A program made the position numbers and the translations under genes. Shown piece by piece: positions 1-8,782 of a DNA stretch of 64,000 bases. The notes beneath the pieces are model-generated. The model saw nothing but the letters and a program-made list of their open reading frames with translations, had not been told where the DNA came from and made no database searches. Positions within the stretch are counted from its first letter, which is position 1; each line of letters begins with the position of its first letter. The stretch is from Magnetospirillum sp902729445 (lineage in GTDB: Bacteria; Pseudomonadota; Alphaproteobacteria; Rhodospirillales; Magnetospirillaceae): the NCBI RefSeq assembly GCF_902729445.1, contig NZ_CACVCE010000073.1, positions 83,788 through 147,787 on the forward strand, read 5' to 3'.

Positions 1-558
1 GAAGAAGGTCGCCGCAGCCTTCAGGTCATAGGCGCCGCCGATGCCCAGCAGAAAGGTCACCGCTGTCTGCTCCAGGGCGGCATGCACCGCCGGCAGCACC
101 CCATAGGACACCGCCACCACGCCGACGCGGTCCAGATGACGTTCGCTGGCCAGCCAGCCTGCTGCGGCGGCGATGGGGCGGCGGTCGGCGCCCGACAATT
201 CCAGGCGGCGCAGGTTGGCGATGTCGGGGACCACGACCAGGAAGCGCAGGCGGGCCAAGGTCTCGGCCAGGGCCACCAGGCGGGGATGGTCCTTGCCCGA
301 GCGGTCGGCGCCCGGCACCAGCACCAGCCCGGCCCGAGCCTTTTCGGCCGGCAGGTAAAGATCGGCATGGGTGTCGCCGATGGTCACGCTTTGCCGCGCC
401 GGCCGGGCGGTCACGCGCTGCAACAGGCTGGGCTTTCCGTCGGCCAGAAGGTCGCCCAGCAGCAGGGCGGCATCAATGGCGCGGGGCAGGGTGCCGCTGG
501 CGGTGGCCCAGCCGGCGATGGCCAACAGCACCATCAGGACCAGCGCGGTCTTCTTCAC
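1..558 (-). CDS. Alpha/beta-hydrolase-like protein, 3' end cut by window edge
   Basis: The minus-strand frame is open to the left window edge, so only the first 186 codons are visible. A hydrophobic N-terminal segment (about residues 4-18) looks like a signal peptide or anchor. The middle part has strands typical of an alpha/beta hydrolase (LVLVPGADRSGKD, then FLVVVPD) and ends in an elbow-like AVSYG, a variant of GxSxG. The GTG start at 558-556 overlaps the stop of the upstream gene (GTGA), so the two genes are probably translationally coupled. Substrate unknown. The catalytic Asp and His would lie beyond the edge, so activity cannot be judged. Confidence 0.6.
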   Translation of the reverse strand, partial: MKKTALVLMVLLAIAGWATASGTLPRAIDAALLLGDLLADGKPSLLQRVTARPARQSVTIGDTHADLYLPAEKARAGLVLVPGADRSGKDHPRLVALAETLARLRFLVVVPDIANLRRLELSGADRRPIAAAAGWLASERHLDRVGVVAVSYGVLPAVHAALEQTAVTFLLGIGGAYDLKAAATFF

Positions 559-1046
559 AGCAGGCCGACCTCTTCCATCTTTTCCTTCAGGCGCTCCTCT
601 TTCTTGCGAAGGGCGGCCTCCATGCGCTTGATGCGCAAATCCAGGGCCTCGATGTTGGCCAGGCGCTCGGCCCGCTTGTGCTTGGACCATTCCGCCGAGG
701 CCCGCTTCAGGCCCCATTCGCCGGCGAAGAACAACAGCATGGCCCCAGCCGCCAGCGCCACCAGGGCGGCGGTGCCGCCATAGGACCGATCGACCGCCAC
801 CACCGCGCCCCAGAAGCCGATGCTGACCATCGCCCCCGAGCCCAGCAGCGCGATGCGGCTGATGGTGCGGTCGCGGTCGACATGGCGCTTCTCGGCATCG
901 CGGATGGCGTTGGCGATTTCCTCTTTGGCGATGGCCTGCCAGGTGCGAAAGCTCATCCCCTTGACCGTGCGGTTGTCGCGGATGACTTGTTCCATCTTGC
1001 GCACCAGATATTCGGCCTGCTGTTCCGGCGTCGGTCCGTCCGACAT
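555..1046 (-). CDS. Two-TM membrane protein with C-terminal coiled coil, unknown function
   Basis: 163 residues starting at MSDGPTPEQQ. A charged N-terminal helix (1-70) is followed by two adjacent hydrophobic stretches (about 71-88 and 93-112) and a Lys/Glu-rich coiled coil to the C-terminus (about 120-163). The ATG at 1046 was preferred because the longer open frame runs antisense through the divergent transporter gene and has low-complexity composition. It overlaps the next minus-strand gene by four bases. No family recognised; the coiled coil after a membrane hairpin suggests a cytoplasmic scaffolding or oligomerising role, but that is a guess. Confidence 0.65.
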   Translation of the reverse strand: MSDGPTPEQQAEYLVRKMEQVIRDNRTVKGMSFRTWQAIAKEEIANAIRDAEKRHVDRDRTISRIALLGSGAMVSIGFWGAVVAVDRSYGGTAALVALAAGAMLLFFAGEWGLKRASAEWSKHKRAERLANIEALDLRIKRMEAALRKKEERLKEKMEEVGLL

Positions 1047-1119
1047 GCGTCCCCGTCTGATCTGCCTTGTGTGACGCGACTGTAGCATCATCCGTGCCGA
1101 CACCGTATAGAGCAGGCCG

Positions 1120-1944
1120 ATGGAAAACGATCTTATCACCCTGGCGCCCTTGGCCGGGCTGCTGCTGGCGGCCGGCGCCTTTGCCGGAATCGTCGCCGGG
1201 CTGCTGGGAATCGGCGGCGGTTTGGTGCTGGTGCCGGTGCTGTTCACCATTCTGGGCCAGGTCGGCGTGGCCGATAGTGTGCGCATCAAGGTGGCGGTGG
1301 GCACCTCTCTGGCCACCATCGTCGCCACCGCCTGGTCGTCGGCCCGCGCCCATTGGCGGCAAGGCAATGTCGATTCCGCATTCTTGAAGAGCTACGGCCC
1401 GGTGATCGTCGCCGGCGTGCTGGCGGGATCAGCGGTGGCCGCCCACCTGCGCGGCCCGTTGCTGACGGCCATCTTCGCCATCGTCGCCTGTGTTCTGGCC
1501 GTCCAGATCGCGCTGGGCAATCCGGACTGGAAGCTGGGGGATCGTTTGCCCTGCGGAATCGGCCGCCTGGTGATCGGCGGAACCATCGGCATGTTGTCGG
1601 CCCTGATGGGGATCGGCGGCGGCACCATGACCGTGCCGGTGATGACCATGTACGGCACCTCGGTCCATCGCGCCGTCGGCACAGCCGCCGCCATGGGCTT
1701 CATCATCGGCGTTCCCGGTGCCCTGGGCTTCATCGCAGGCGGCTGGGGCAATCCCGATCTGCCGCCCTTCAGCCTGGGTTACGTCAGCCTGGTGGGATTG
1801 GCGCTGATCGTGCCGACCTCGGCCGCCTGCGCGCCATTCGGGGCCAGGTTGGCACTGAAGTTGGATCGCATGGTGCTGCGCCGGGTGTTCGCCGTGTTCC
1901 TGGCCGTCACCGCCGCGCGGATGATCTGGACTTTAATTTTCTAA
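1120..1944 (+). CDS. TSUP (TauE/SafE) family membrane permease
   Basis: 274 residues, almost wholly hydrophobic, with the internal repeat typical of the TauE/SafE family: the first half carries GLLGIGGGLVLVPVLF (about 26-41) and the second half the matching LMGIGGGTMTVPVMTMYG (about 162-179). About eight membrane segments can be traced. Family members export sulfite, sulfonates or organosulfur anions; the substrate cannot be set from sequence. It is transcribed divergently from the coiled-coil membrane protein with about 70 bases between starts. Confidence 0.85.
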   Translation: MENDLITLAPLAGLLLAAGAFAGIVAGLLGIGGGLVLVPVLFTILGQVGVADSVRIKVAVGTSLATIVATAWSSARAHWRQGNVDSAFLKSYGPVIVAGVLAGSAVAAHLRGPLLTAIFAIVACVLAVQIALGNPDWKLGDRLPCGIGRLVIGGTIGMLSALMGIGGGTMTVPVMTMYGTSVHRAVGTAAAMGFIIGVPGALGFIAGGWGNPDLPPFSLGYVSLVGLALIVPTSAACAPFGARLALKLDRMVLRRVFAVFLAVTAARMIWTLIF

Positions 1945-1993
1945 GCCCGAGTGGCGACTGAACCGCCCGGCACGGGCGCGCCAAAGGCAGCCC

Positions 1994-2383
1994 TTAGCGC
2001 ACCGGGATCGCCGCCGGCACGAAGCCGATCAGGCGGTCGTTGCCTTCGTTATAGGGCTGCGAGTAGCAACTGGGCTTGGCGATCGAGGCATAGCAATAGA
2101 CCTGCGCCGGCGGCGATGGCGGCGCCGGCCAATCGACGCACCACACGCCCTCGCGCTGGGCGCGGACGGTCGAGCAATCCTTGCCGGTGATCCAAGTGGC
2201 GACATGGTCGCCCATGGTCTTTCGGGTGTTGATGACGCTCAACACCTCGAGATTCATGAAGAGATTGAAGTCGCCCACATTGGCGACCTCGGTCTCGATG
2301 CCTTCGCGCCCGACGAAGGCGCAACTGGACAGAAGCAGTACGGCTGCCAGAGGGGCGGCCAGGGGGGCGCAAAGCCTGATCAT
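1994..2383 (-). CDS. Small secreted lipoprotein, unknown function
   Basis: 129 residues. The N-terminus is a lipoprotein signal peptide with lipobox LLSSC, the lipidated Cys being residue 21. The mature part has several further Cys residues (in KDCSTV, VWCVDW, VYCYAS and PSCYS), consistent with periplasmic disulfides. No recognised domain. It converges with the TSUP gene, with about 50 bases between them. Confidence 0.65.
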   Translation of the reverse strand: MIRLCAPLAAPLAAVLLLSSCAFVGREGIETEVANVGDFNLFMNLEVLSVINTRKTMGDHVATWITGKDCSTVRAQREGVWCVDWPAPPSPPAQVYCYASIAKPSCYSQPYNEGNDRLIGFVPAAIPVR

Positions 2384-2494
2384 GTTCTATGACCCCATGT
2401 CATGTTGACTTATAGTGAGCGCGAACGCCGGATCGGGTCAAAGGAATTGTAGGCCAAGGCCGGCAAACAAAGGCTTAACGGACGAGGCGAGGCG

Positions 2495-3046
2495 ATGGCG
2501 GTCGAGACCCCCTTGTGTGATTTCGGATGGAAGGCCCCGGATTTCCGCCTGCCGGGAACCGATGGCAAGCTTTGGTCGCTGGCCGACATTCAAGGCCCCA
2601 ATGGGACCTTGATCATGTTCATCTGCAATCATTGCCCCTATGTCCAGGCCATCGTCGATCGCCTGGTGCGCGACGTTGCCGGCTTGCAAGGCCAGGGCAT
2701 CGGCGTGGCGGCGATCATGTCCAACGACACTGCAGCCTACCCCGAGGATTCGTTCGACAACATGGCGCTTTTCGCCGCCAGCCACGGCTTCACCTTTCCC
2801 TATCTATTCGACGAGACGCAAGCGGTGGCGCGGGCCTATGACGCCGTCTGCACCCCGGACTTCTTCGGTTTCGACGGCGCGCTGGGGCTGCAATATCGCG
2901 GCCGGCTGGACGCCTCGAAGCGCGAGGCCGGCCCGGCCGACGCCCGGCGCGAGCTGTTCGACGCCATGACCCAGGTGGCGCGAACCGGGCGAGGGCCGGC
3001 CGAACAGGTCGCCAGCATGGGCTGCTCGATCAAATGGAAGAGTTAG
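2495..3046 (+). CDS. Thioredoxin-fold peroxiredoxin-like (AhpC/TSA-type) protein
   Basis: 183 residues. It begins with the redoxin signature APDFRLPGTDGKLWSL and carries a CNHC active site at Cys44/Cys47 (FICNHCPYV), so it is a CxxC redoxin rather than a 1-Cys peroxiredoxin. The sequence SNDTAAYPEDSFDNM after the second strand is typical of the thioredoxin-family subgroup with an NHCP active site. There is no signal peptide, so it is likely cytosolic. Role: thiol-disulfide exchange or peroxide reduction; the partner is unknown. It sits directly upstream of the yfgM-bamB-der run, with its own 60-base gap. Confidence 0.8.
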   Translation: MAVETPLCDFGWKAPDFRLPGTDGKLWSLADIQGPNGTLIMFICNHCPYVQAIVDRLVRDVAGLQGQGIGVAAIMSNDTAAYPEDSFDNMALFAASHGFTFPYLFDETQAVARAYDAVCTPDFFGFDGALGLQYRGRLDASKREAGPADARRELFDAMTQVARTGRGPAEQVASMGCSIKWKS

Positions 3047-3107
3047 ATTTGCTTCCGGCCAAGGCGGCAGCTATGGTACCGCCGTTCGTTCCCGGGAGAG
3101 ACATGCC

Positions 3108-3782
3108 TTGACCAAACCGACCGATGATGCCGCCACCGACCTTCTGATCAAGGAGGTTGACGAGGATCTTAGGCAAGAGCGGCTGGAATCCCTGTGGAAA
3201 CGCTATGGCGGTCTGTTCGTCGCCGCCTCGGCGGTGCTGGTGATGGCCGTCGCCGGCTTCCAGGGCTGGAACGCCTGGGATTCCAAGCAGCGCCAGCAAT
3301 CCAGCGTCCATTTCAACGAGGCGACCCGGCTGATCGAGCAGGGCAAGCGCGACCAGGCCCAGACCATCCTGGGCAAGCTGGTCGTCGACGGCACCAAGGG
3401 CTATCGCGTGCTGGCCGAGCTGAAGCTGGCCGACCTCAGTCAGGAAGCCGGCGACCTGGGGGGCGCCGCCGCCTTGTACGAGAAGATCGCCGCCAGCAGC
3501 GCCGACGCCACCTATCGCGACGTCGCCCGCCTCAAGGCGGCCTATCTCAAGCTCGACAGCGCCGATCCGGCCGCCATCGAGAAGCTGGCCGAGCCGCTGT
3601 CGGTGGAATCCTCGGCCTGGCGGCATTCCGCCCGCGAGATCCTGGCCCTGGCCGCCGCCAAGAAGGGCGACAATGCCAAGGCCGCCGACATCTACCGCAA
3701 GATCGCCGACGACCAGGCGGCGCCGCAGGGGTTGCGCGCCCGCGCCGCCGAAATGCTGGCGGCCCTGGGCGGCGCCAAGTAA
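3108..3782 (+). CDS. YfgM-like TPR membrane protein
   Basis: 224 residues with one N-terminal membrane helix (about 37-56) after a charged cytoplasmic stretch, then periplasmic TPR-like helices (about 70-224). This matches the YfgM/TPR_21 family, which in enterobacteria binds the Sec translocon and PpiD. The TTG start at 3108 is favoured: the nearby ATG at 3103 meets a stop at its third codon, and a GGGAGAG site lies 8-9 bases upstream. Position immediately before bamB and der is the conserved arrangement in alphaproteobacteria. Confidence 0.85.
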   Translation: MTKPTDDAATDLLIKEVDEDLRQERLESLWKRYGGLFVAASAVLVMAVAGFQGWNAWDSKQRQQSSVHFNEATRLIEQGKRDQAQTILGKLVVDGTKGYRVLAELKLADLSQEAGDLGGAAALYEKIAASSADATYRDVARLKAAYLKLDSADPAAIEKLAEPLSVESSAWRHSAREILALAAAKKGDNAKAADIYRKIADDQAAPQGLRARAAEMLAALGGAK

Positions 3783-3795
3783 GGGGGGGCTGGGC

Positions 3796-5109
3796 ATGAT
3801 GCGGCGACTGGCATGTTTGGTGGCGGCGACGGTCATTTTGTCGGGCTGCTCCTGGGTGGGTGAAAAAGAGGCGCCGCCCCTGCCGGGCAAGCGCGTCTCG
3901 GTGCTGTCGCGCGAAAAGGCCATCGAGCCCGAGATCAAGGGCGAGCCGGTGGAAATCCGCCTGCCGCCGCCGGAACCCAACGACGATTGGCCGCAATCGG
4001 GCGGCTATGCCAACCATGCCATGCATCACATGGAGGTCGGCGACCGCCTGGACCGCGTGTGGCGGTCGGGCATCGGCACCGGTTCGAGCAAGCGGGCCAA
4101 GCTGCTGTCCCAGCCGATCATCGCCGACGGTCGCGTCTTCACCCTGGACGCCGATACCGAGGTGCGTGCCTTCGACGTCCGCACCGGCAAGAAGCTGTGG
4201 GCGGTGGATATCACGCCGAAGGGCGAGGGTGACACCTTCTCGGGCGGCGGCATCGCCTATGAGGACGGGCAATTGTTCATCTCGACCGGCTTCGCCCAGG
4301 TGGTGTCGTTGGACGCCGCCTCGGGCCAGGTCCGCTGGCGCCAGACCCTGTCGGGACCGATGCGCGGCGCGCCGACCGTGCGCGGTGGCCGGGTGGTGGT
4401 GATCACCGTCGATAACCAGACCCATTGCCTTGCCGCCGAGGATGGCGGCGTGCTGTGGACCCATCAGGGCATCGCCGAGGTCGCGAGCGTCCTGGGCGGC
4501 AACAGCGCGGCCATCGACGGCAACACCGTGGTCGTACCCTATTCGTCGGGCGAATTGTTCGCACTGCGCCTCGAGAACGGCTCGGTCCTGTGGCAGGAGC
4601 AATTGGCCGCGGTGCGCCGCACTGAAAGCGTCGGCTCGCTGATCGCCATTCGCGGCCGTCCGGTGATCGATCGCAACCGCGTCTATGCCATCGGCCATGC
4701 CGACATGATGGTCGGGCTGGACCTGCGCTCGGGCCGCCGTCTGTGGGAACGCGAGATCGGCGGCATTCAAAGCCCGTGGGTGGCCGGCGACTTCCTGTTC
4801 GTCATCACCAACAACAACGAGGTGGTGGCGATGGACGCCAAGACCGGTCAGTTGTTGTGGGTGACCCAGGTGCAGATGTGGAAGGATATCGAGGACCGTG
4901 AAGGCCGCATCATCTGGGCCGGGCCGGTGCTGGCCTCGGACCGCCTGATCGTCGCCAGTTCGCACGGCAAGCTGCTGTCGCTGTCGCCCTATACCGGGCA
5001 GGTGTTGGGCAGCCTGTCGATCTCGGACGGCGTCACGATCTCGCCGTCGGTGGCCTTGCAGACCTTGTTCTTCTTGACCGACGACGCCGACTTGGTGGCT
5101 TATCACTGA
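3796..5109 (+). CDS. bamB: Outer-membrane assembly lipoprotein BamB
   Basis: 437 residues. A lipoprotein signal peptide ends in lipobox ILSGC. The rest is an eight-bladed PQQ-type beta-propeller, with repeated blade signatures such as DVRTGKKLW, DAASGQVRW, DLRSGRRLW and DAKTGQLLW. BamB helps feed outer-membrane proteins to BamA. The ATG at 3796 follows the yfgM stop by 13 bases and gives a proper signal peptide; a longer frame upstream lies inside yfgM. The stop is one base from the der start, so yfgM-bamB-der is one transcription unit. Confidence 0.93.
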   Translation: MMRRLACLVAATVILSGCSWVGEKEAPPLPGKRVSVLSREKAIEPEIKGEPVEIRLPPPEPNDDWPQSGGYANHAMHHMEVGDRLDRVWRSGIGTGSSKRAKLLSQPIIADGRVFTLDADTEVRAFDVRTGKKLWAVDITPKGEGDTFSGGGIAYEDGQLFISTGFAQVVSLDAASGQVRWRQTLSGPMRGAPTVRGGRVVVITVDNQTHCLAAEDGGVLWTHQGIAEVASVLGGNSAAIDGNTVVVPYSSGELFALRLENGSVLWQEQLAAVRRTESVGSLIAIRGRPVIDRNRVYAIGHADMMVGLDLRSGRRLWEREIGGIQSPWVAGDFLFVITNNNEVVAMDAKTGQLLWVTQVQMWKDIEDREGRIIWAGPVLASDRLIVASSHGKLLSLSPYTGQVLGSLSISDGVTISPSVALQTLFFLTDDADLVAYH

Positions 5110-5110
5110 C

Positions 5111-6517
5111 ATGACTTTCACCGTAGCTATCGTCGGCCGGCCCAATGTCGGCAAATCGACCCTGTTCAATCGTCTGGTCGGCCGCCGGGTCGCCATCGTC
5201 CACGACATGCCCGGCGTCACCCGCGACCGCCGCGAGGGCGACGCCACGCTGTTGGGCATGGATTTCCGTGTCATCGACACCGCCGGCTTCGAGGACGCCA
5301 CCGGCGATTCCATCGAGGCGCGCATGCGCCGCCAGACCGATCAGGCGGTGGCCGAGTCCGATGTCGTCTTGATGCTGATCGACGCCCGCGCCGGCGTCAC
5401 CCCGCTGGATCGCCATTTCGGCGACCTGCTGCGTCGGTCCAAGACCCCGGTCATCCTGGTGGCCAACAAATGCGAGGGCAAGGCCGGCGCGCCCGGCCTT
5501 TACGAATCCTACGCTCTGGGCCTGGGCGAGCCGGTGCCGCTGTCGGCCGAGCACAACGAGGGCATGGCCGAACTGTTCGACGCCTTGATGCCCTATGCCA
5601 AGGCGGCCGGCGCCCTGGACGACGAGGACGAGGAAGAAGAGCCGTTCCCCGACGAGATCGTCGTCGATGACGAGGAGATCACCACCGAGGACCGGCCCGA
5701 ACGGCCGCTGCAATTGGTGATCGTCGGGCGGCCCAATGTCGGCAAATCAACGCTGGTCAACCGCCTGCTGGGCGAGGACCGCATGCTGACCGGCCCCGAG
5801 GCCGGTCTGACCCGCGACGCCGTCACGGTGGAGTGGGAGCATCGCGGCCGGCGTTTCCGGCTGGTCGATACCGCGGGCCTGCGCAAGCGCGCCAACATCG
5901 ACGACCCGGTCGAGAAGCTGTCGGTGTCCAACACCCTCGAGGCGATCCGCTTGGCCGAGGTGGTGGTGCTGGTGCTGGATCAGGCGGCGATCCTCGACAA
6001 GCAAGACCTGACCATCGCCCGCATGGTCATCGAGGAAGGCCGCTCGTTGGTGCTGGCCATCAACAAGTGGGACGCGGTCGATAAGCCGGAAGAAGCGCTG
6101 AAGCGCCTGAAGGATCGCTGCGAAACATCGCTGCCGATGGCCCGCGGCCTGGCGGCGGTGACCATCAGCGCTTTGACCGGCAAGGGCATCCCCCGCCTGA
6201 TGGATGCCGTGCAAGATACCCACGCCGTGTGGAATCGCCGCATCCCGACCTCGCAGTTGAACCGTTGGCTGGAAGAGGTGGTCAGCCACCATCCGCCGCC
6301 GGCTTTGCCGGGCGGGCGGCGCATCAAGATCCGCTATATGACCCAGACCAAGGCACGGCCGCCGACCTTCGTGATCTTCGCCTCGAAGCCCGAGGAATTG
6401 CCGGAAAGCTATAGCCGGTACCTGATCAACGGCCTGCGCGAGAGCTTCAAGCTGCCGGGCGTGCCGATCCGCCTTTACGTGCGGGCCGGGCGCAATCCCT
6501 ACGCCAACAAGGGCTGA
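5111..6517 (+). CDS. der: Ribosome-assembly GTPase Der (EngA)
   Basis: 468 residues with two tandem GTPase domains, each with a GRPNVGKST P-loop (about residues 8-16 and 206-214), G3 motifs DTAGFED and DTAGLRK, and G4 motifs NKCE and NKWD. A very acidic linker (DDEDEEEEPFPDE) joins the domains, and the C-terminal KH-like domain ends in RAGRNPYANKG. Der is needed for 50S subunit maturation. The gene starts one base after bamB. Confidence 0.97.
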   Translation: MTFTVAIVGRPNVGKSTLFNRLVGRRVAIVHDMPGVTRDRREGDATLLGMDFRVIDTAGFEDATGDSIEARMRRQTDQAVAESDVVLMLIDARAGVTPLDRHFGDLLRRSKTPVILVANKCEGKAGAPGLYESYALGLGEPVPLSAEHNEGMAELFDALMPYAKAAGALDDEDEEEEPFPDEIVVDDEEITTEDRPERPLQLVIVGRPNVGKSTLVNRLLGEDRMLTGPEAGLTRDAVTVEWEHRGRRFRLVDTAGLRKRANIDDPVEKLSVSNTLEAIRLAEVVVLVLDQAAILDKQDLTIARMVIEEGRSLVLAINKWDAVDKPEEALKRLKDRCETSLPMARGLAAVTISALTGKGIPRLMDAVQDTHAVWNRRIPTSQLNRWLEEVVSHHPPPALPGGRRIKIRYMTQTKARPPTFVIFASKPEELPESYSRYLINGLRESFKLPGVPIRLYVRAGRNPYANKG

Positions 6518-6521
6518 CCGC

Positions 6522-6908
6522 CTATTTGTGCGGGCTGAACAGGTCGATGGTCTTGCAGATCAACGACCCGATCGGCCTGGCCTTGGGGGGCGGCAATTTG
6601 GCGGCCAGGAAGCCGTCGATGGCGGCGCGGGGGTCTGTTTCGGCGGTCAGTACCGCTTCGACGCCACGCTTGGCCATGTGCTTCAGGAACCCGTCGCCGG
6701 CCGATTGGGCGATCAGGACGGTGATGCCGTCCAAGGGATGGGCCTGGTCGTCAGGATGGTGGTGGAAGACCTGATCGGCGCCGAACTCGACCCGTTCGGG
6801 CCCGGTCACCGCGCCGTCTTCGGCGACGGCGAACACCAGCCACTTGCGGGCGCGCCCGGCATGGCCGCTGACTTTGGTGAAATCGGCACTGGCGACGGCG
6901 ATCTTCAT
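6522..6908 (-). CDS. NifB/NifX-type dinitrogenase-cofactor family protein
   Basis: 128 residues, a single NifX/MTH1175-like domain: MKIAVASADFTKVSGHAGRA at the start, then a HHHPDDQAHPL insert, and ITVLIAQSAGDGFLKHMAKRGVEAVLT, the fold's second half. Related proteins (NifX, NafY, VnfX) bind iron-molybdenum cofactor or its precursors. No other nif gene is in the window, so a general metal-cofactor carrier is as likely as a nitrogenase role. It converges with der with four bases between stops. The upstream 160 bases are AT-rich and hold its promoter. Confidence 0.8.
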   Translation of the reverse strand: MKIAVASADFTKVSGHAGRARKWLVFAVAEDGAVTGPERVEFGADQVFHHHPDDQAHPLDGITVLIAQSAGDGFLKHMAKRGVEAVLTAETDPRAAIDGFLAAKLPPPKARPIGSLICKTIDLFSPHK

Positions 6909-7076
6909 TGCTCAAAAATTCATCTATGATCAACTATGACTAAATATTGCCCACATGAACTAATGGTGCAAGGATTGTTCTATGCGCGGGGGCGTTTTCA
7001 CCCCTCGATTCCCCCTCACGAATCGTGCATGGTTGCGGTTGAGCAGCCACTGATCAATCTGGCGGAGGTATAAGGC

Positions 7077-7706
7077 GTGCCCGTTCGAATCCTGATCGCC
7101 GAGGATCAGCTTTTGGTCCGTCAAGGGCTGGCGGCTTTGCTGAAGCCGGAAGATGTCGAGATCGTTGGTGAAGCCGAAGATGGCGAAGCTGCCGTGGCGA
7201 TGGCCCGGACCCTGCGCCCCGACATTGTGCTGATGGATCTGACCATGCCGGTCCTGGACGGTGTCGAGGCGACCCGACGCATCAAGCGGGTGGCGCCGCA
7301 GGTCCGCGTTCTGGTGCTGACCATCGCCAATTGCGAGCGTCGCGTCGCCGAGGCCCTGGCGGCCGGCGCCGATGGTTATGCCTTGAAGAAGCTGGGGCAC
7401 GAGGAATTGATGGCGGCCATCAGTTCGGTTCGTGCCGGCAAGAGCTATCTGGGGCCGGGGATCGACGCCGCCCTGGTCAAATCCCACCTGGAGGAGGGCG
7501 ACGCCAACCCGGTGTCGCTGACCGGCCGCGAAAGCGAGGTCCTGCGCCTGATCGCCCAGGGCCTGAAGAATCGCGAAATCGCCGACAGCTTGTCCATCGC
7601 CGTCAAGACCGTCGAGACCCATCGCACCAAGATCATGCAGAAGCTGGATCTGCACAATTCGGCGGAATTGGCGACCTACGCCATTCGCCGCGGCCTGATC
7701 GACTAG
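7077..7706 (+). CDS. NarL/FixJ-family response regulator
   Basis: 209 residues. Receiver domain 1-120 with acidic pocket Glu9/Asp10, phosphoacceptor Asp54 (VLMDLTMP) and Lys near 104 (ALKKLG). LuxR-type HTH at about 145-205 (LTGRESEVLRLIAQGLKNREIA, then KTVETHRTKIMQKL). It should bind DNA when phosphorylated. The GTG start has a GGAGG site 9 bases upstream. The histidine kinase that follows on the same strand is the natural partner, but see its entry for missing catalytic motifs. Confidence 0.92.
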   Translation: MPVRILIAEDQLLVRQGLAALLKPEDVEIVGEAEDGEAAVAMARTLRPDIVLMDLTMPVLDGVEATRRIKRVAPQVRVLVLTIANCERRVAEALAAGADGYALKKLGHEELMAAISSVRAGKSYLGPGIDAALVKSHLEEGDANPVSLTGRESEVLRLIAQGLKNREIADSLSIAVKTVETHRTKIMQKLDLHNSAELATYAIRRGLID

Positions 7707-7748
7707 TGTGTGCCGATTTCTCGTTCGTTTGGACGAGGGATCGGTCGA

Positions 7749-7771
7749 AAGGACGAGCGTCCTCGTTCCTT
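7749..7771 (+). other. Stem-loop between response regulator and kinase genes
   Basis: AAGGACGAG and CTCGTTCCTT flank a CGTC loop, giving a nine-pair stem with one bulge. There is no U-tract. A weaker CTCGT/ACGAG pair lies just upstream (7720-7737). It could be an attenuator, RNA processing site or operator; function unproven. Confidence 0.4.
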
Positions 7772-7843
7772 CGCAATCTACCGCTCCGCCCCGTTCGTAG
7801 TGTTTCCTGGCGATGCCACGTGGCAAGCAGGAGGCCATCCGCG

Positions 7844-8782
7844 GTGGGAGCCGACGGCAGCGATTTTCACACCCAGGCCGCAATCCTGGCGGCATTGCCC
7901 GATCCCATCGTGGCGATCGATGGCGATGGACGTCTGGCCTTCGCCAATCTTGCGGCACAGGATTGCCTGCGGGACCGGACGGCTTTGTTCGCCGATTTGG
8001 GGGCGCTTTGCGATCGGGTGCGGTCGGAAGGGCAGCCACAGTCGGCGGTCATCGGCGGCGAATGGGAATGGCGGGCGCGGCCGGCCGGTGGCGGGCTGGT
8101 GGTGGCATCGCCGCGTTCGGTGCCGGCGGATCTGGCCGCCGAGCTGGCGGCCATCCAAGACGATAACCGCGCCTTGCTGCAAGAGATTCACCATCGCGTG
8201 AAGAACAGCCTGCAGGTGGTGTCGGCGATGCTGCGGATGCAATCCTGGCGCCTGGGCGACAGCCCGATGCGCTGGCCGTTCGAGGAAGCCTGCAGCCGGA
8301 TCCTGACCTTGGCCTCGGTCCACGAGGTGCTGTATCGCCAAGGCAGCCCGGGCGCGGTGGACTTCGCCGCCATCCTGGCCCCCCTGGTCGAGGGTTTGGC
8401 CCGCCAGCGTGAGGACGGTCGGCCCTTGCCGACGGTGACCATCGGGGGCGGCAAATTGCTGCTGACCATCGACAGGGCGATCCCCGCCGCTCTGATCGTC
8501 CAGGAATGGTTGTCGGTCGCCAGGGGGGCGGTCTCGATTACCTTGTCTCCGGGCGGCCCGATCGTGGTGTCGGGCCTGGCCGGGCTCGACCCGGCGAGCT
8601 TGGGGGCGCGCATGGTGGCGGTTCTGGTGGCGCAATTGCGCGGGCGGGTCGAGGTCCTATCCGGTCCGCCGGGCGGCCTGGCCTTGCACCTAAAGCAGCA
8701 GGATTTCGGGGCGATGGCCGGTAGCGGCCAGGAAACGGCGGAAATCGGCGCTGGCGATGGTGGTGGTCATGTCGTTGCGTAG
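7844..8782 (+). CDS. HWE/HisKA_2-type histidine kinase with eroded ATP-binding domain
   Basis: 312 residues. A PAS-like domain (about 5-60, ILAALPDPIVAIDGDGRLAF) is followed by an intact phosphoacceptor box EIHHRVKNSLQVVSAML with His116/His117. The C-terminal part aligns with the family's ATPase domain, but key motifs are lost: the N-box reads LIVQEWLSVARG where LIVNELVTNALKHA is usual, and the DxGxG box is replaced by VSGLAGLDPAS. The GTG start at 7844 has AGGAGG 9 bases upstream. The last 31 codons overlap the convergent deacylase gene. It may act only as a phosphotransfer or scaffold protein for the preceding regulator. Confidence 0.8.
   Translation: MGADGSDFHTQAAILAALPDPIVAIDGDGRLAFANLAAQDCLRDRTALFADLGALCDRVRSEGQPQSAVIGGEWEWRARPAGGGLVVASPRSVPADLAAELAAIQDDNRALLQEIHHRVKNSLQVVSAMLRMQSWRLGDSPMRWPFEEACSRILTLASVHEVLYRQGSPGAVDFAAILAPLVEGLARQREDGRPLPTVTIGGGKLLLTIDRAIPAALIVQEWLSVARGAVSITLSPGGPIVVSGLAGLDPASLGARMVAVLVAQLRGRVEVLSGPPGGLALHLKQQDFGAMAGSGQETAEIGAGDGGGHVVA

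Noticed and set aside
1..368. Trp/Cys/Arg-rich minus-strand frame at the left edge
   Set aside because: Composition is typical of an off-frame reading; the in-frame reading gives a coherent hydrolase-like protein coupled to its neighbour.
6522..6908. NifX-like protein as evidence of a nitrogenase locus
   Set aside because: No nif gene is adjacent; this family also includes general metal-cofactor carriers.
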